64,000 nt of DNA from Candidatus Thalassospirochaeta sargassi. Its GTDB lineage: Bacteria; Spirochaetota; Spirochaetia; UBA9216. A program made the position numbers and the translations under genes. Below are positions 53,189-61,307 of the stretch, one piece after another. The notes under the pieces are model-generated. The model was not told where the DNA came from. It searched no databases and saw only the letters and a program-made list of their open reading frames with translations. How positions within the stretch are numbered: the first letter of the stretch is position 1; the number at the start of each line of letters is the position of its first letter. The stretch covers positions 130,844 to 194,843 of the forward strand of contig JAQQAL010000022.1 in the NCBI GenBank assembly GCA_028532855.1. Reading direction: 5' to 3'.

Positions 53189-54077
53189 AGTCCCTGAAAA
53201 TATAAAAAACGAAAGAATTGATTCTGTCATATCACTTAGTGTCGAGGGGCTAAGCCGAAACAGCCTTAAAAACAGAATTGATGTTTTAACCGTAAACGGA
53301 AAACCCGCAAAAATATCAAAAAAGGTAAGCAACGGTGATGTAATAATGTATAGCCTTGACCGCTTACCAGAGATGACAATTGAAGCCGAGAATATACCAC
53401 TCGATATAGTGTATGAAGATTCCAATGTCTTTGTAATCAATAAACCGGCAGGGATGGTTGTTCACCCGGCTGCCGGAAATTACAGCGGAACAATGGCTCA
53501 GGGTATAATGTACCGACTACTTGATACCGATTCCGGATTTTCAGAAGATGATTCAAGGCCGGGTATAGTGCACAGGCTGGATAAAGACACTTCAGGCATT
53601 ATTATTGCAGCAAAGAATACAGAGACCCTTGAATTCTTATCTGAACAGTTCAGAAGCAGAACGTCTTCAAAAACATATATTGCTGTTATAAATGGCCGAT
53701 TACCAGCAAAAAAAGGGACTATTGAATCAAGAATAGGCAGAGACAGACGCAACCGTAAAAAAATGACATGGCAGACAGAGAGGGGGAAGTCTGCGGTGAC
53801 TGAATACAGGGTGCTGAAAGAATGGGCTACTAAGAGTCTTGTGGCCCTGTCCCCAAAAACCGGCCGTACGCACCAGTTGAGGGTACACATGCTTATGATG
53901 AAAACGCCGATAACAGGAGATCCGGTATATGCGAGAAAAACAGAAGGCTATTCACTGATGCTTCACGCGTATAAATTAAGAATACAAATTCCTGGAGCTG
54001 ATGGAATTATAGAATTCCGCGCACCAGTACCGGAACGGTTTAAAACTGCTATACTTAATCTCTCAGATAGGGGTTAA
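53175..54077 (+). CDS. RluD-type ribosomal large-subunit pseudouridine synthase
   Basis: This 300-aa protein combines an N-terminal S4 RNA-binding domain (ERIDSVISLSVEGLSRNSLK, VNGKPAKISKKVSNGD) with a RluA-family catalytic domain. The catalytic Asp lies in HRLDKDTSGIIIAAKN (about residue 138). NKPAGMVVHPAAGN and GRTHQLRVHM are the other family motifs. It would convert specific uridines of 23S rRNA to pseudouridine; which ones is not readable (RluD-like by domain layout). Its 3' end overlaps the convergent MBL gene by 23 bp. Confidence 0.93.
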   Translation: MNIIKVPENIKNERIDSVISLSVEGLSRNSLKNRIDVLTVNGKPAKISKKVSNGDVIMYSLDRLPEMTIEAENIPLDIVYEDSNVFVINKPAGMVVHPAAGNYSGTMAQGIMYRLLDTDSGFSEDDSRPGIVHRLDKDTSGIIIAAKNTETLEFLSEQFRSRTSSKTYIAVINGRLPAKKGTIESRIGRDRRNRKKMTWQTERGKSAVTEYRVLKEWATKSLVALSPKTGRTHQLRVHMLMMKTPITGDPVYARKTEGYSLMLHAYKLRIQIPGADGIIEFRAPVPERFKTAILNLSDRG

Positions 54078-54618
54078 AAAACTTTTCTGTTTTGACTGTT
54101 GACGGAGCGCCGTGACCCGGGAAAACAAGAACATCATCATCCATGACAAAGATTTTTTCATTTATTTTCTCTTTTAGCAGGCTTGCCTGATGTATTGTAA
54201 GATCGTGATCGATTTCACCGGCAAGAAGTACATCACCGGTAAAGAGCATATTTTTAATCTTGAAAATCATTGAGTCTGGGGAATGCCCGGGAATATTTAT
54301 AACATCGACCTTCAATGAATTAAGTTCAAGCTGATCTCCGTCTTCTATCCTGGTGTATTCTGATTTAAAAGGCAGTTCCATATTACTGTATACATCTGCA
54401 TCATATATTTTCCGCAGGGTTTTTATCCCGTTTACATGTGAGGCATGATTATGCGTTACAAGAATATGTTTAACATAGAAATCGTTCTGTTCAATAATAT
54501 TCAACAGAGGCAGATCCATGACCCCCGGATCGATAATAACGGCATTACCGCCTTCGGCAGGACCCAGAAGATATGTGTTGGAGAAGTTTGAAAGCACGAA
54601 ATGAAAAAACATTTTCAC
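54055..54618 (-). CDS. Metallo-beta-lactamase fold hydrolase, glyoxalase II-like
   Basis: This 187-aa protein has the short MBL fold of glyoxalase II-like hydrolases. The first metal motif is altered: THNHASHVNG has His56, His58 and His61, but the usual Asp before the last His is Ser60. IPGHSPDSM, LFTGDVLLAGE and FPGHGAPS provide the later ligands. The change could disturb the second metal site. The GTG start at 54618 has AGGA 8 nt upstream and overlaps the pentapeptide gene stop by 4 bp. Possible substrates are thioesters such as S-lactoylglutathione analogues; not certain. Confidence 0.85.
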   Translation of the reverse strand: MKMFFHFVLSNFSNTYLLGPAEGGNAVIIDPGVMDLPLLNIIEQNDFYVKHILVTHNHASHVNGIKTLRKIYDADVYSNMELPFKSEYTRIEDGDQLELNSLKVDVINIPGHSPDSMIFKIKNMLFTGDVLLAGEIDHDLTIHQASLLKEKINEKIFVMDDDVLVFPGHGAPSTVKTEKFFNPYLRD

Positions 54619-55211
54619 AGCATAGTTCCTTTATCGAATTCAGCTTCTTCCCAATTAGAATATTTAAAACTGACGTTGGAACGATTTGATGTAATATAAT
54701 TAACCTTTTTAAGGTTGCAATCCTTGAAAAGTACATTCTGAAGCTCTGAGGAAACGAAAGAAGAATAATACAGGTCACAGCTGATGAATCCGCCGTCGGT
54801 GAATTTTACACCGTTAAAATTTGTGTGAAGAACCTCTGAATCATCAAAAGAGCAATTTCTGAAAACTGATCCTGAGAATACGGAATATCTTACATCAGCA
54901 GAGGTGAAACGGCAGTTATGAAACTCACAGAAGTCGAAAAAACATAGTTTTATCTCCACTTTATCAAAAATCACATCTGTGAAAATTGTTCCTGTGAATT
55001 TACTTGTTAATATACTACGGCAGGGAATTTTCAATTTTGAAATATTTGCTTTGCAAAACTTAAAATTAGTAATCCCGTCACAATCACTGAGCATGGCAAC
55101 CGTAGAAGCCATAAACTCGTCGGGATTTTTAATGTGGTTGAAGCAGTATTTGCTTCCGGTGACGGCATGCTCGACACAGTCTTTCTTAATACATTTTCTT
55201 GTTGAAAACAT
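54615..55211 (-). CDS. Pentapeptide-repeat protein with an N-terminal Cys/His head
   Basis: This 198-aa protein opens with a possible zinc site, CIKKDC...YCFNH (C-x4-C-x11-C-x2-H, residues about 6-26). From about residue 60 it runs in five-residue turns with F or L in the centre (CFFDFCEFHNCRFTSADV, SVFRNCSFDDSEVLHTNF), the pattern of a right-handed quadrilateral beta-helix. Partners and role are unknown. I chose the ATG at 55211 because a TATATT box lies exactly 6 bp upstream; in-frame starts at 55259 and 55268 would add 16-19 residues without a ribosome-binding site. Divergent from the zinc-ribbon gene, co-transcribed with the MBL gene. Confidence 0.8.
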   Translation of the reverse strand: MFSTRKCIKKDCVEHAVTGSKYCFNHIKNPDEFMASTVAMLSDCDGITNFKFCKANISKLKIPCRSILTSKFTGTIFTDVIFDKVEIKLCFFDFCEFHNCRFTSADVRYSVFSGSVFRNCSFDDSEVLHTNFNGVKFTDGGFISCDLYYSSFVSSELQNVLFKDCNLKKVNYITSNRSNVSFKYSNWEEAEFDKGTML

Positions 55212-55217
55212 TAAATT

Positions 55218-55246
55218 AATATACCAGTATTTTTGAATTTGGTCGA
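55218..55246 (-). promoter_or_regulatory. Predicted leaderless promoter of the pentapeptide-repeat gene
   Basis: On the minus strand: TCGACC (55246-55241), 17 bp, TATATT (55223-55218), then 6 bp to the ATG at 55211. The -35 box is weak. Confidence 0.42.
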
Positions 55247-55261
55247 CAGATTTCTCCATAC

Positions 55262-55290
55262 TGGACAACGCTTTGCTATACGGGTATTAT
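55262..55290 (+). promoter_or_regulatory. Predicted leaderless promoter of the zinc-ribbon/murI/rsgA operon
   Basis: TGGACA (55262-55267), 17 bp, TATTAT (55285-55290), then 6 bp to the ATG at 55297. Back to back with the pentapeptide promoter, 15 bp between the -35 boxes. Confidence 0.52.
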
Positions 55291-55296
55291 TTCTGC

Positions 55297-55587
55297 ATGT
55301 CATATTGCTATTCATGCGGAAAAGAGTTTCCTGGTGATATTAAAGTTTTCAGGAGTACCGAATGTCCTTTCTGCGGAAGGGATGTCAGAGTTTGTTTGAA
55401 TTGTGAGTTTTACAGCCCCGGGTCAAACTATGACTGCAGAGAGCATGTAAGCGAAGCAGTCATAGAAAAAGATAAAGCTAATTTTTGTGATTATTTCAGG
55501 CTTGGCGCGAATAAATCATCCGGTAGTGTTAAACGTAGAGCCGAAGAGGCGCGCTCAAATTTCAATAATCTTTTCGGCGATGAATAA
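55297..55587 (+). CDS. Small zinc-ribbon protein, 96 aa
   Basis: It starts MSYCYSCGKEFPG and has CxxC pairs at the start (CYSC), then CPFC and CLNC, and two more Cys (YDCREH, NFCDYF). Two zinc sites are likely. The C-terminal 25 residues are charged and probably helical. I do not recognise a role; nucleic-acid or protein binding is the usual task of such ribbons. A frame open from 55273 would add eight residues, but the promoter position supports 55297. It overlaps murI by 8 bp (ATGAATAA). Confidence 0.78.
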   Translation: MSYCYSCGKEFPGDIKVFRSTECPFCGRDVRVCLNCEFYSPGSNYDCREHVSEAVIEKDKANFCDYFRLGANKSSGSVKRRAEEARSNFNNLFGDE

Positions 55588-56371
55588 TTCTCCCCTCCTT
55601 TTTATTGATTCGGGCATCGGCGGCCTCCCTTATCTTGAGTGGCTGAAAAAGCGTATGCCCGAAGAATCTTTCGTGTATATTGCCGACAACAAGAATTTCC
55701 CCTTTGGGACAAAGAATAGAAATGAGCTCATCAATATCATGGTAGCAACTATTGCCGAGGCCGAAGAACAGTACAGTCCGAAGGCGGCTGTGCTTGCCTG
55801 CAATACTGCGTCAGTTGTCAGTCTTGACGTGCTCAGGAATAATTTCAATTTCCCTTTTATCGGTGTTGTCCCCGCTATAAAGCCGGCAGCTTTCACAACA
55901 AAGAATAAAAGAATCGGTCTTATGGCATCCAACCGTACAATAGAAGATGAATACACCGAAAGACTGATAAAAGATTTTGCCTCCGATTGTGAAGTTTTTA
56001 AACTGGCTGCCGGGGAGATCATAGATTTTATTGAAAACCGGCTTTATAATTCCGATCAGGATGAGATAAGGGCTGTTATAGCACCTGCAGTAAAATATTT
56101 TAAGGATAATGAGGTCGATATTGTTGTCCTTGGCTGCACACATTTTCTGTTTCTCGAAAAAGAACTGCAGGAGGAACTTGGGGGAAATGTGATGATAATC
56201 GATTCCCGGGACGGGGTTGGTCGACAGATTATGAGAGTGCTTGAGGATAAAGATCTTAAATCCGGCCGGAAAACTGATGATAAGTTTATTCTCACAGGGA
56301 ATAAAGAATCAAATGAAAAAATCAGGAATTATACCTGGATATCGGAGAAATACGGTTTATGCGCGGTTTAG
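55580..56371 (+). CDS. murI: Glutamate racemase
   Basis: MurI makes D-glutamate for peptidoglycan without cofactor. The 263-aa protein has FIDSGIGGLPYL (D-S-G-x-G-G), ADNKNFPFGTK, the first catalytic Cys in VLACNTASVVS (about residue 75) and the second in LGCTHFLFLE (about 186). The ATG at 55580 overlaps the zinc-ribbon gene by 8 bp and aligns with the family start; longer in-frame starts would lie wholly inside that gene. It overlaps rsgA by 13 bp. Confidence 0.95.
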   Translation: MNNSPLLFIDSGIGGLPYLEWLKKRMPEESFVYIADNKNFPFGTKNRNELINIMVATIAEAEEQYSPKAAVLACNTASVVSLDVLRNNFNFPFIGVVPAIKPAAFTTKNKRIGLMASNRTIEDEYTERLIKDFASDCEVFKLAAGEIIDFIENRLYNSDQDEIRAVIAPAVKYFKDNEVDIVVLGCTHFLFLEKELQEELGGNVMIIDSRDGVGRQIMRVLEDKDLKSGRKTDDKFILTGNKESNEKIRNYTWISEKYGLCAV

Positions 56372-57288
56372 TTCTATACGGTATCAATAACATTTATACG
56401 GTTAAGAGTGATTCTGGTTTGTTTGAATGCCGTATAAAGGGGAAACAGCTTAAATCTGAACGCAGAGATTATAATCCGATATGTTCGGGTGATTTTGTAG
56501 AAATTGAGGAAGACGAAAATCATACAGGGAAGGGGATGATCACAAGCAGGCATGACCGGGGCAACTCTTTTGCACGCTGGAACCGGAAGAGAGGCCGGAT
56601 ACAGACAATCGCGTCTAATATTGATCTCCTCGTCTGTATTCTTTCTCCAGAATCCCCTCCGTTCAGGCCCAGATTTGCAGACAGAGTCCTTGTTAATGCT
56701 GAGGATAATTTCCCGGTGCTTATTGTTCTTAATAAAATTGACCAGGAATCAAACCCGGAGGTTGATAAAAGAATAAGCAACTGGGAATCCATGGGTTATA
56801 AGGTTATTCGGACCAGTGTGAAAACAGGCTTCGGGATTGAAGAGCTTAAAAATCAAATAAAGGGTAAAACAGCCGCATTCGTAGGTCAGTCAGGTGTCGG
56901 GAAGTCTTCACTTCTAAATTCAATAGAACCTGGGTTGAAATTCAGGGTTGGAAGCGTATCGGAAAAATTCAACAAGGGTACTCATACAACCTGTTATGCT
57001 GTACTGGATACATGGGATGATGGTGTTATAATTGATACTCCCGGTATCAAAGAGATTGACCCGGTAGGTATTGAGCCTGAAACACTTTCGCATTTCATGC
57101 GTGATTTTAAACCATATATCGGAGAATGCACTCACTCAGTTTGTCTTCATAGGGATGAGCCCGGCTGTGCAGTAAAAGACGCAGTTGAAAACGAGGAAAT
57201 AAGTGCTGAGCGCTATAACAGCTATCTTCGAATACTAAGTGATCTTGAAATCAGGATAAAACAGAATAAATACAGAAAGGAGGTCTGA
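56359..57288 (+). CDS. rsgA: Ribosome small-subunit GTPase
   Basis: RsgA checks late 30S subunit assembly. The 309-aa protein has an N-terminal OB-fold, then the circularly permuted GTPase: G4 LNKID, G5 SVKTG, G1 GQSGVGKSSLLNSI (about residue 175) and G3 DTPGIKEI. The C-terminal zinc motif is CTHSVCLHRDEPGC. It overlaps murI by 13 bp. Its last codons contain the AAGGAGG ribosome-binding site for mutS2. Confidence 0.96.
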   Translation: MRGLVLYGINNIYTVKSDSGLFECRIKGKQLKSERRDYNPICSGDFVEIEEDENHTGKGMITSRHDRGNSFARWNRKRGRIQTIASNIDLLVCILSPESPPFRPRFADRVLVNAEDNFPVLIVLNKIDQESNPEVDKRISNWESMGYKVIRTSVKTGFGIEELKNQIKGKTAAFVGQSGVGKSSLLNSIEPGLKFRVGSVSEKFNKGTHTTCYAVLDTWDDGVIIDTPGIKEIDPVGIEPETLSHFMRDFKPYIGECTHSVCLHRDEPGCAVKDAVENEEISAERYNSYLRILSDLEIRIKQNKYRKEV

Positions 57289-57289
57289 G

Positions 57290-59644
57290 CTGGAAAGTCA
57301 GACGATAGATTTGCTCGAGTTTGATATCATAAGAGAAATGATAGCAGGCTGTGCAAAATCTCCGGGGGGAGCAAGCCTTATACGAGCTCAGGGGTTTGAG
57401 ACGGAAGCGGATAAGCTTGATCAGAAGAAAAATATAGTCAGTGACTGGAAGACTCTTTTGAACTCGGATATAAAGGATGGTATTGATACCTTTCCCGAGA
57501 TTAATTTTATAGATAAATTATCAAAAAGCGGGACAGTTCTAGAAGGCGCAGAACTAGCGGATGCGGCTGAATACATACGTGCTGCAGCCAAAATGAAATC
57601 CTTCTGTGCCAAAAAACCTGAAAACCTCAATCTTAACGGAGCGCTTGAAGCAGAATCAAAATTGCTTCCCGACATTATTCAATATTCCAAAGAAATATAC
57701 AGTGAAATTAATCCGGACGGCAGCGTTAAAGATAACCATCCGCTGCTTAAAAGTGCACGATCAAGAATTGCGGGTCTTCATGGACGTATCAACCGTATTA
57801 CTTCCGGATATATGAACGACGACAGGGAGATATGGCAGTCGGCATCATCAACTCAGCGTGACGGAAGAATTGTCCTGCCGCTTAAGGCAAACTTCAAAGG
57901 CAGAATAAAGGGGCTGGTTCATGAAGTCTCATCAACCGGCGCTACAGTTTTTATTGAGCCCTTCGATTTGGTTGATCTGAATAATGAGATGGCCTACGAG
58001 CAGGGTATGCTTAACCAGCAGATTGTTAAAATTTACAGGGGACTTACTGAAAAACTTCGTGAAGCATCAGGCGATTTCAGGGTACTTATCGAGCAGGTTT
58101 CATATATCGACAGCTGGTATGCAAGAGCAATTTTCAGTATAAGAAATAACTGCATACGTCCTCTCAGCCGGGAAAAAGGATTAATTATTAACAAAGGGAG
58201 ACATCCTCTGCTTGGTAAAAACGCAGTTCCCATCAGTCTGTCTTTTGCCGATGATACAATTCTTATTATTACCGGTCCTAATGCCGGCGGGAAAACCGTG
58301 ACGTTGAAAACATGCGGGCTTTTTGTTCTGCTGAATCAGTTTGCATGCGAGCTCCCGGCTGAAGAAGGAACTGAAATCGGTTTATATGAAAATATTTATG
58401 CTGATATCGGTGATGATCAATCTATAGAAGAATCCCTGTCGACATTCTCAGGACATATGAAACGAATAAGCGAGATTGTTTACGAATGCGGTGAAAAATC
58501 CCTTGTCCTGCTTGATGAACTCGGGTCAGGCACAGACCCTTCTCAGGGAGCGGCGATTGCAATGGCTGTTCTTGATAATATGAGGGCTAAGGGAATTTCT
58601 ACTATAGTTACTTCTCATCATGCTGCAGTAAAGAATTTCGGATACACCAGGAAGGGAGCAGTCAATGCTTCGGTATCTTTTGACGCGGAAACCCTGAGTC
58701 CGACCTATGAAATAATTGAGGGTGTCCCCGGAGAAAGCCATGCCGTTGAAATAGCTCAATCAATGGGTTTGCCGGACGGAATTGTCAGTGAAGCAGAAAA
58801 ATATCTTGAAAACGGAGATTCTACTGTATCAGAAATGATCAGAGAGCTTGAAAACAGACAGTTCCAGATTCTGGAGCGGGACAGACGGTTAGCTGAAGAA
58901 GAAGCCAGAAACAGAGAAGATCGCAGGAAGCTTGATCTTACCAGGCTGAAACTGAAACAGGCTGAACATCAGATAAATCAGCAGGATTACAGCAAATTAA
59001 AAACTTTCGTTAAAGAATCAAGAAAAGAGCTTGAAAATTTAGTACGGGAACTACGTGAAGGTGAAATTACAAAAGAAAAAACACGACGTGTAAAAGAGCA
59101 TATTGCCTCTTTAAATGAAAAGCTTGATAAGGAAAAGAAAAAAATTGATGATAATGAGACCGAACTCTTTTCAGATGACAGCAGTACGGGCAATGAAGCA
59201 TTGAGCTTTGAACCCGGTCTTGAGGTTAGATATAAGAAAAATAATAAAAGCGGGGTGATTGTTGAGCCGCGGAAAAATAAATCCTGGCTTGTCGCATTCG
59301 GAAATATTAAGCTGACAATAAATGAAAAGGAACTTATTCCTGAAAAAAGCAAAAATAACAAGATGAAGACTCCATCACTCGGAAGATCAGGTTATAACAG
59401 CAGTGCAGTATTCGAACTTGATCTGAGAGGAATGCGGGTTTATGAAGCTGAAGCGGCTTTGATTAAACAGATCGATACAGCACTGCTGTCAGGTTTATCT
59501 GATTTCAGTATTATCCACGGACTCGGGGAGGGGGTTCTTCAGAAAACCGTGCAGGATTTTTTAAAAACATGCAGCGCGGTTAAGGGTTTTGAATATTCTG
59601 ATCCGGAACACGGCGGGTTCGGAAAGACAATAGTGAGGCTATGA
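57290..59644 (+). CDS. mutS2: Endonuclease MutS2, probable CTG start
   Basis: MutS2 is a MutS-like ATPase with a C-terminal Smr nuclease, linked to suppression of recombination and to ribosome-collision rescue. Walker A GPNAGGKTVTLK lies near residue 328, Walker B LVLLDELGSGTDPSQG near 405, followed by TSHHAAVK. A long coiled coil with EER/KRR repeats spans about 515-640. The Smr domain (LDLRGMRVYEAEAAL, IHGLGEGVLQ) ends the 784-aa chain. A strong AAGGAGG (57277-57283) lies 6 nt before a CTG at 57290, and the frame from there reads LESQTIDLLEFDII as in other MutS2 N-termini. The first ATG/GTG/TTG, a TTG at 57311, is 27 nt from the ribosome-binding site and cuts this segment. Confidence 0.93.
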   Translation: MESQTIDLLEFDIIREMIAGCAKSPGGASLIRAQGFETEADKLDQKKNIVSDWKTLLNSDIKDGIDTFPEINFIDKLSKSGTVLEGAELADAAEYIRAAAKMKSFCAKKPENLNLNGALEAESKLLPDIIQYSKEIYSEINPDGSVKDNHPLLKSARSRIAGLHGRINRITSGYMNDDREIWQSASSTQRDGRIVLPLKANFKGRIKGLVHEVSSTGATVFIEPFDLVDLNNEMAYEQGMLNQQIVKIYRGLTEKLREASGDFRVLIEQVSYIDSWYARAIFSIRNNCIRPLSREKGLIINKGRHPLLGKNAVPISLSFADDTILIITGPNAGGKTVTLKTCGLFVLLNQFACELPAEEGTEIGLYENIYADIGDDQSIEESLSTFSGHMKRISEIVYECGEKSLVLLDELGSGTDPSQGAAIAMAVLDNMRAKGISTIVTSHHAAVKNFGYTRKGAVNASVSFDAETLSPTYEIIEGVPGESHAVEIAQSMGLPDGIVSEAEKYLENGDSTVSEMIRELENRQFQILERDRRLAEEEARNREDRRKLDLTRLKLKQAEHQINQQDYSKLKTFVKESRKELENLVRELREGEITKEKTRRVKEHIASLNEKLDKEKKKIDDNETELFSDDSSTGNEALSFEPGLEVRYKKNNKSGVIVEPRKNKSWLVAFGNIKLTINEKELIPEKSKNNKMKTPSLGRSGYNSSAVFELDLRGMRVYEAEAALIKQIDTALLSGLSDFSIIHGLGEGVLQKTVQDFLKTCSAVKGFEYSDPEHGGFGKTIVRL

Positions 59645-59645
59645 T

Positions 59646-60044
59646 TTGGTATACAGTGAGAAGATTAGATATCTAGATAAAAAGCTGAAAATTGTCTTTG
59701 ATCTTATTGACGATTTTCTTGAAAACAATTACGGTGATAAATACCATCTTCATCCAAACCGGCCTGAAAGAGGAGCTACTGCCAATAAAGCAAGTGACGG
59801 ACTGTTTAATGTCGGTGCAAGTTTCAGCGCCGGATTCGGTTCTGCTTACGGACGCGGTTATGTTGTTGATGTTGATCTGGCTACTTTAGACCATGTCCCG
59901 GAGAAGACACAGAAAGATATAGAAAATCAGGTTGCTGATCTGCTGCGTGAGATAATACCTGAATATTTCCCGGATCAGGACATCAGGATTAACAGAGACG
60001 GTAATGTTTTGAAAATTTATGGTGAATTAGTTATACAGGATTAA
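59646..60044 (+). CDS. Uncharacterised 132-aa protein
   Basis: It starts at a TTG one base after the mutS2 stop, with GAGG 7 nt upstream, so it belongs to the same transcript. It has no signal peptide. A helical N-terminus (YLDKKLKIVFDLIDDFLENNYG) is followed by a Gly/Ala/Ser-rich segment (NVGASFSAGFGSAYGRGYVVDVDL) and a charged helical C-terminus with a short beta end. I do not recognise a family. The V-ATPase promoter follows 38 bp after the stop. Confidence 0.7.
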   Translation: MVYSEKIRYLDKKLKIVFDLIDDFLENNYGDKYHLHPNRPERGATANKASDGLFNVGASFSAGFGSAYGRGYVVDVDLATLDHVPEKTQKDIENQVADLLREIIPEYFPDQDIRINRDGNVLKIYGELVIQD

Positions 60045-60081
60045 ATTTTCATAGAAAATTTGACCTTTTTTGCTAATGTAT

Positions 60082-60110
60082 TTGATTACGCGATAAAGGT
60101 TTAATAATAT
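60082..60110 (+). promoter_or_regulatory. Predicted promoter of the V-ATPase operon
   Basis: TTGATT (60082-60087), 17 bp, TAATAT (60105-60110). A leader of about 27 nt carries GTGAGGG before the ATG at 60144. Confidence 0.55.
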
Positions 60111-60143
60111 AAAATAATAGATATTGTGTATGTGAGGGAAATA

Positions 60144-60749
60144 ATGGACGTTCAACTCAAAGAGCTATTAGAAAAAATCAATAAAGACGGAGTCGAAACT
60201 GCTGAGCAGAAGGCTTCCGAGATTATTGCAGATGCTGAGAAAAAAGCCTCTGATATAGTTGCCGGTGCAAAAAAAGAGGCCGGAAAAATAATTGCAGAAG
60301 GAAAGGCTGAAGCAGCCAGAGCCGAAGCCGGTGGAAAAGCTGCAATAGCACAGGCCGGCAGAGACCTTGTTTTAAAAACAAAAAATGAAATTGAAGTTCT
60401 TTTTAAATCGATAGTAAATACCGACACGGCTGCTGCGATGAAGGGTAAGACTCTTGAGGATGCCGTAATAACTGTGGTTAAGGCATGGGCAGACAGGGGA
60501 GACTATACTGTTCAGCTTTCTGAAAGTGATTTTACAGAACTTGAAAGCGGGCTCAAATCAAAATTATCCGAGGAACTTAAGAAGGGTATTGAAATTAAAC
60601 CTTTCCCCGGCGTTGAGTCCGGTTTCAGGGTAACGGAAAAAGACGGTGCGTCTTATTTTAACTTTACATCGGAAGCAGTGGCTTCAAATCTTGCGGAGCT
60701 GCTGAATCCAAAACTTTCCGGGATTATTAAAGAATCAGATAAGGAGTAG
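60144..60749 (+). CDS. V-type ATPase subunit E
   Basis: Subunit E is part of the peripheral stalk of the V/A-type ATPase. The 201-aa protein has a long N-terminal Ala/Glu/Lys coiled coil (EQKASEIIADAEKKASDIVA) and a compact C-terminal domain (GFRVTEKDGASYFNF, EAVASNLAELLNP). The MDVQLKEL start at 60144 has GAGGG about 7 nt upstream; longer starts add residues without support. First gene of the operon. Confidence 0.9.
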   Translation: MDVQLKELLEKINKDGVETAEQKASEIIADAEKKASDIVAGAKKEAGKIIAEGKAEAARAEAGGKAAIAQAGRDLVLKTKNEIEVLFKSIVNTDTAAAMKGKTLEDAVITVVKAWADRGDYTVQLSESDFTELESGLKSKLSEELKKGIEIKPFPGVESGFRVTEKDGASYFNFTSEAVASNLAELLNPKLSGIIKESDKE

Positions 60750-60752
60750 ATT

Positions 60753-61307
60753 TTGGCTGAGTACTATTACACGGTCGCATCGCTTCCGATGCTGATTCTC
60801 GGTCAGGAGCCTTCCGTCAGTCTTGAATATTTTCTGGAAAACTGCCGCTATACCATGAATGAGAATGATTATGAAACCCTGCTTACAGCAGGACTTATTC
60901 CTGATAACGCTTCCGAATATCCGGCGGTTGTACGATGGCAGAATTTTGAACGGACGCTGAGAAATGAACTGGCGGCGGTTCGAAGTCAGAAAACAGGTAT
61001 TGATTATGATACCTACCGCCGTGAGGGCGAAACGGTGACTGGAGTTGCGGATGCAGTTCGTGAGGCTTCCAGTGCCGCCAATCCTGAAATCGGTGAAGAT
61101 ATTCTTGATGCTGCAAGGTGGCGATTTCTTGATGAACTTGAAAGTTCGCATAATTTTGATCTTACCAAACTGATTGTTTATTATATAAAGCTTCAGATAT
61201 CAGAAAGAAGAAAAATGATGAACGAACAGAACGGCCGGGAGAAATACGGAGAAATTTATCAGGGTATTACGGATAAAATACATCAATCATACGATGGAGA
61301 ATTATAG
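60753..61307 (+). CDS. DUF2764 protein of the V-ATPase operon
   Basis: This 184-aa protein begins AEYYYTVASLPMLILG and is mostly helical, with no membrane segment. Proteins of the DUF2764 family sit at this place, between subunits E and A, in V-ATPase operons of spirochaetes and some Bacteroidetes. They may take the role of the subunit C (d-type) rotor cap or another connector, since no recognisable subunit C is present here; this is inference. TTG start at 60753 with AAGGAG 6 nt upstream. subunit A follows directly. Confidence 0.82.
   Translation: MAEYYYTVASLPMLILGQEPSVSLEYFLENCRYTMNENDYETLLTAGLIPDNASEYPAVVRWQNFERTLRNELAAVRSQKTGIDYDTYRREGETVTGVADAVREASSAANPEIGEDILDAARWRFLDELESSHNFDLTKLIVYYIKLQISERRKMMNEQNGREKYGEIYQGITDKIHQSYDGEL

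Noticed and set aside
55487-55579. A longer murI frame starting at 55487
   Set aside because: The extra 31 residues lie wholly inside the zinc-ribbon gene and do not match glutamate racemases; ATG 55580 aligns with the family.
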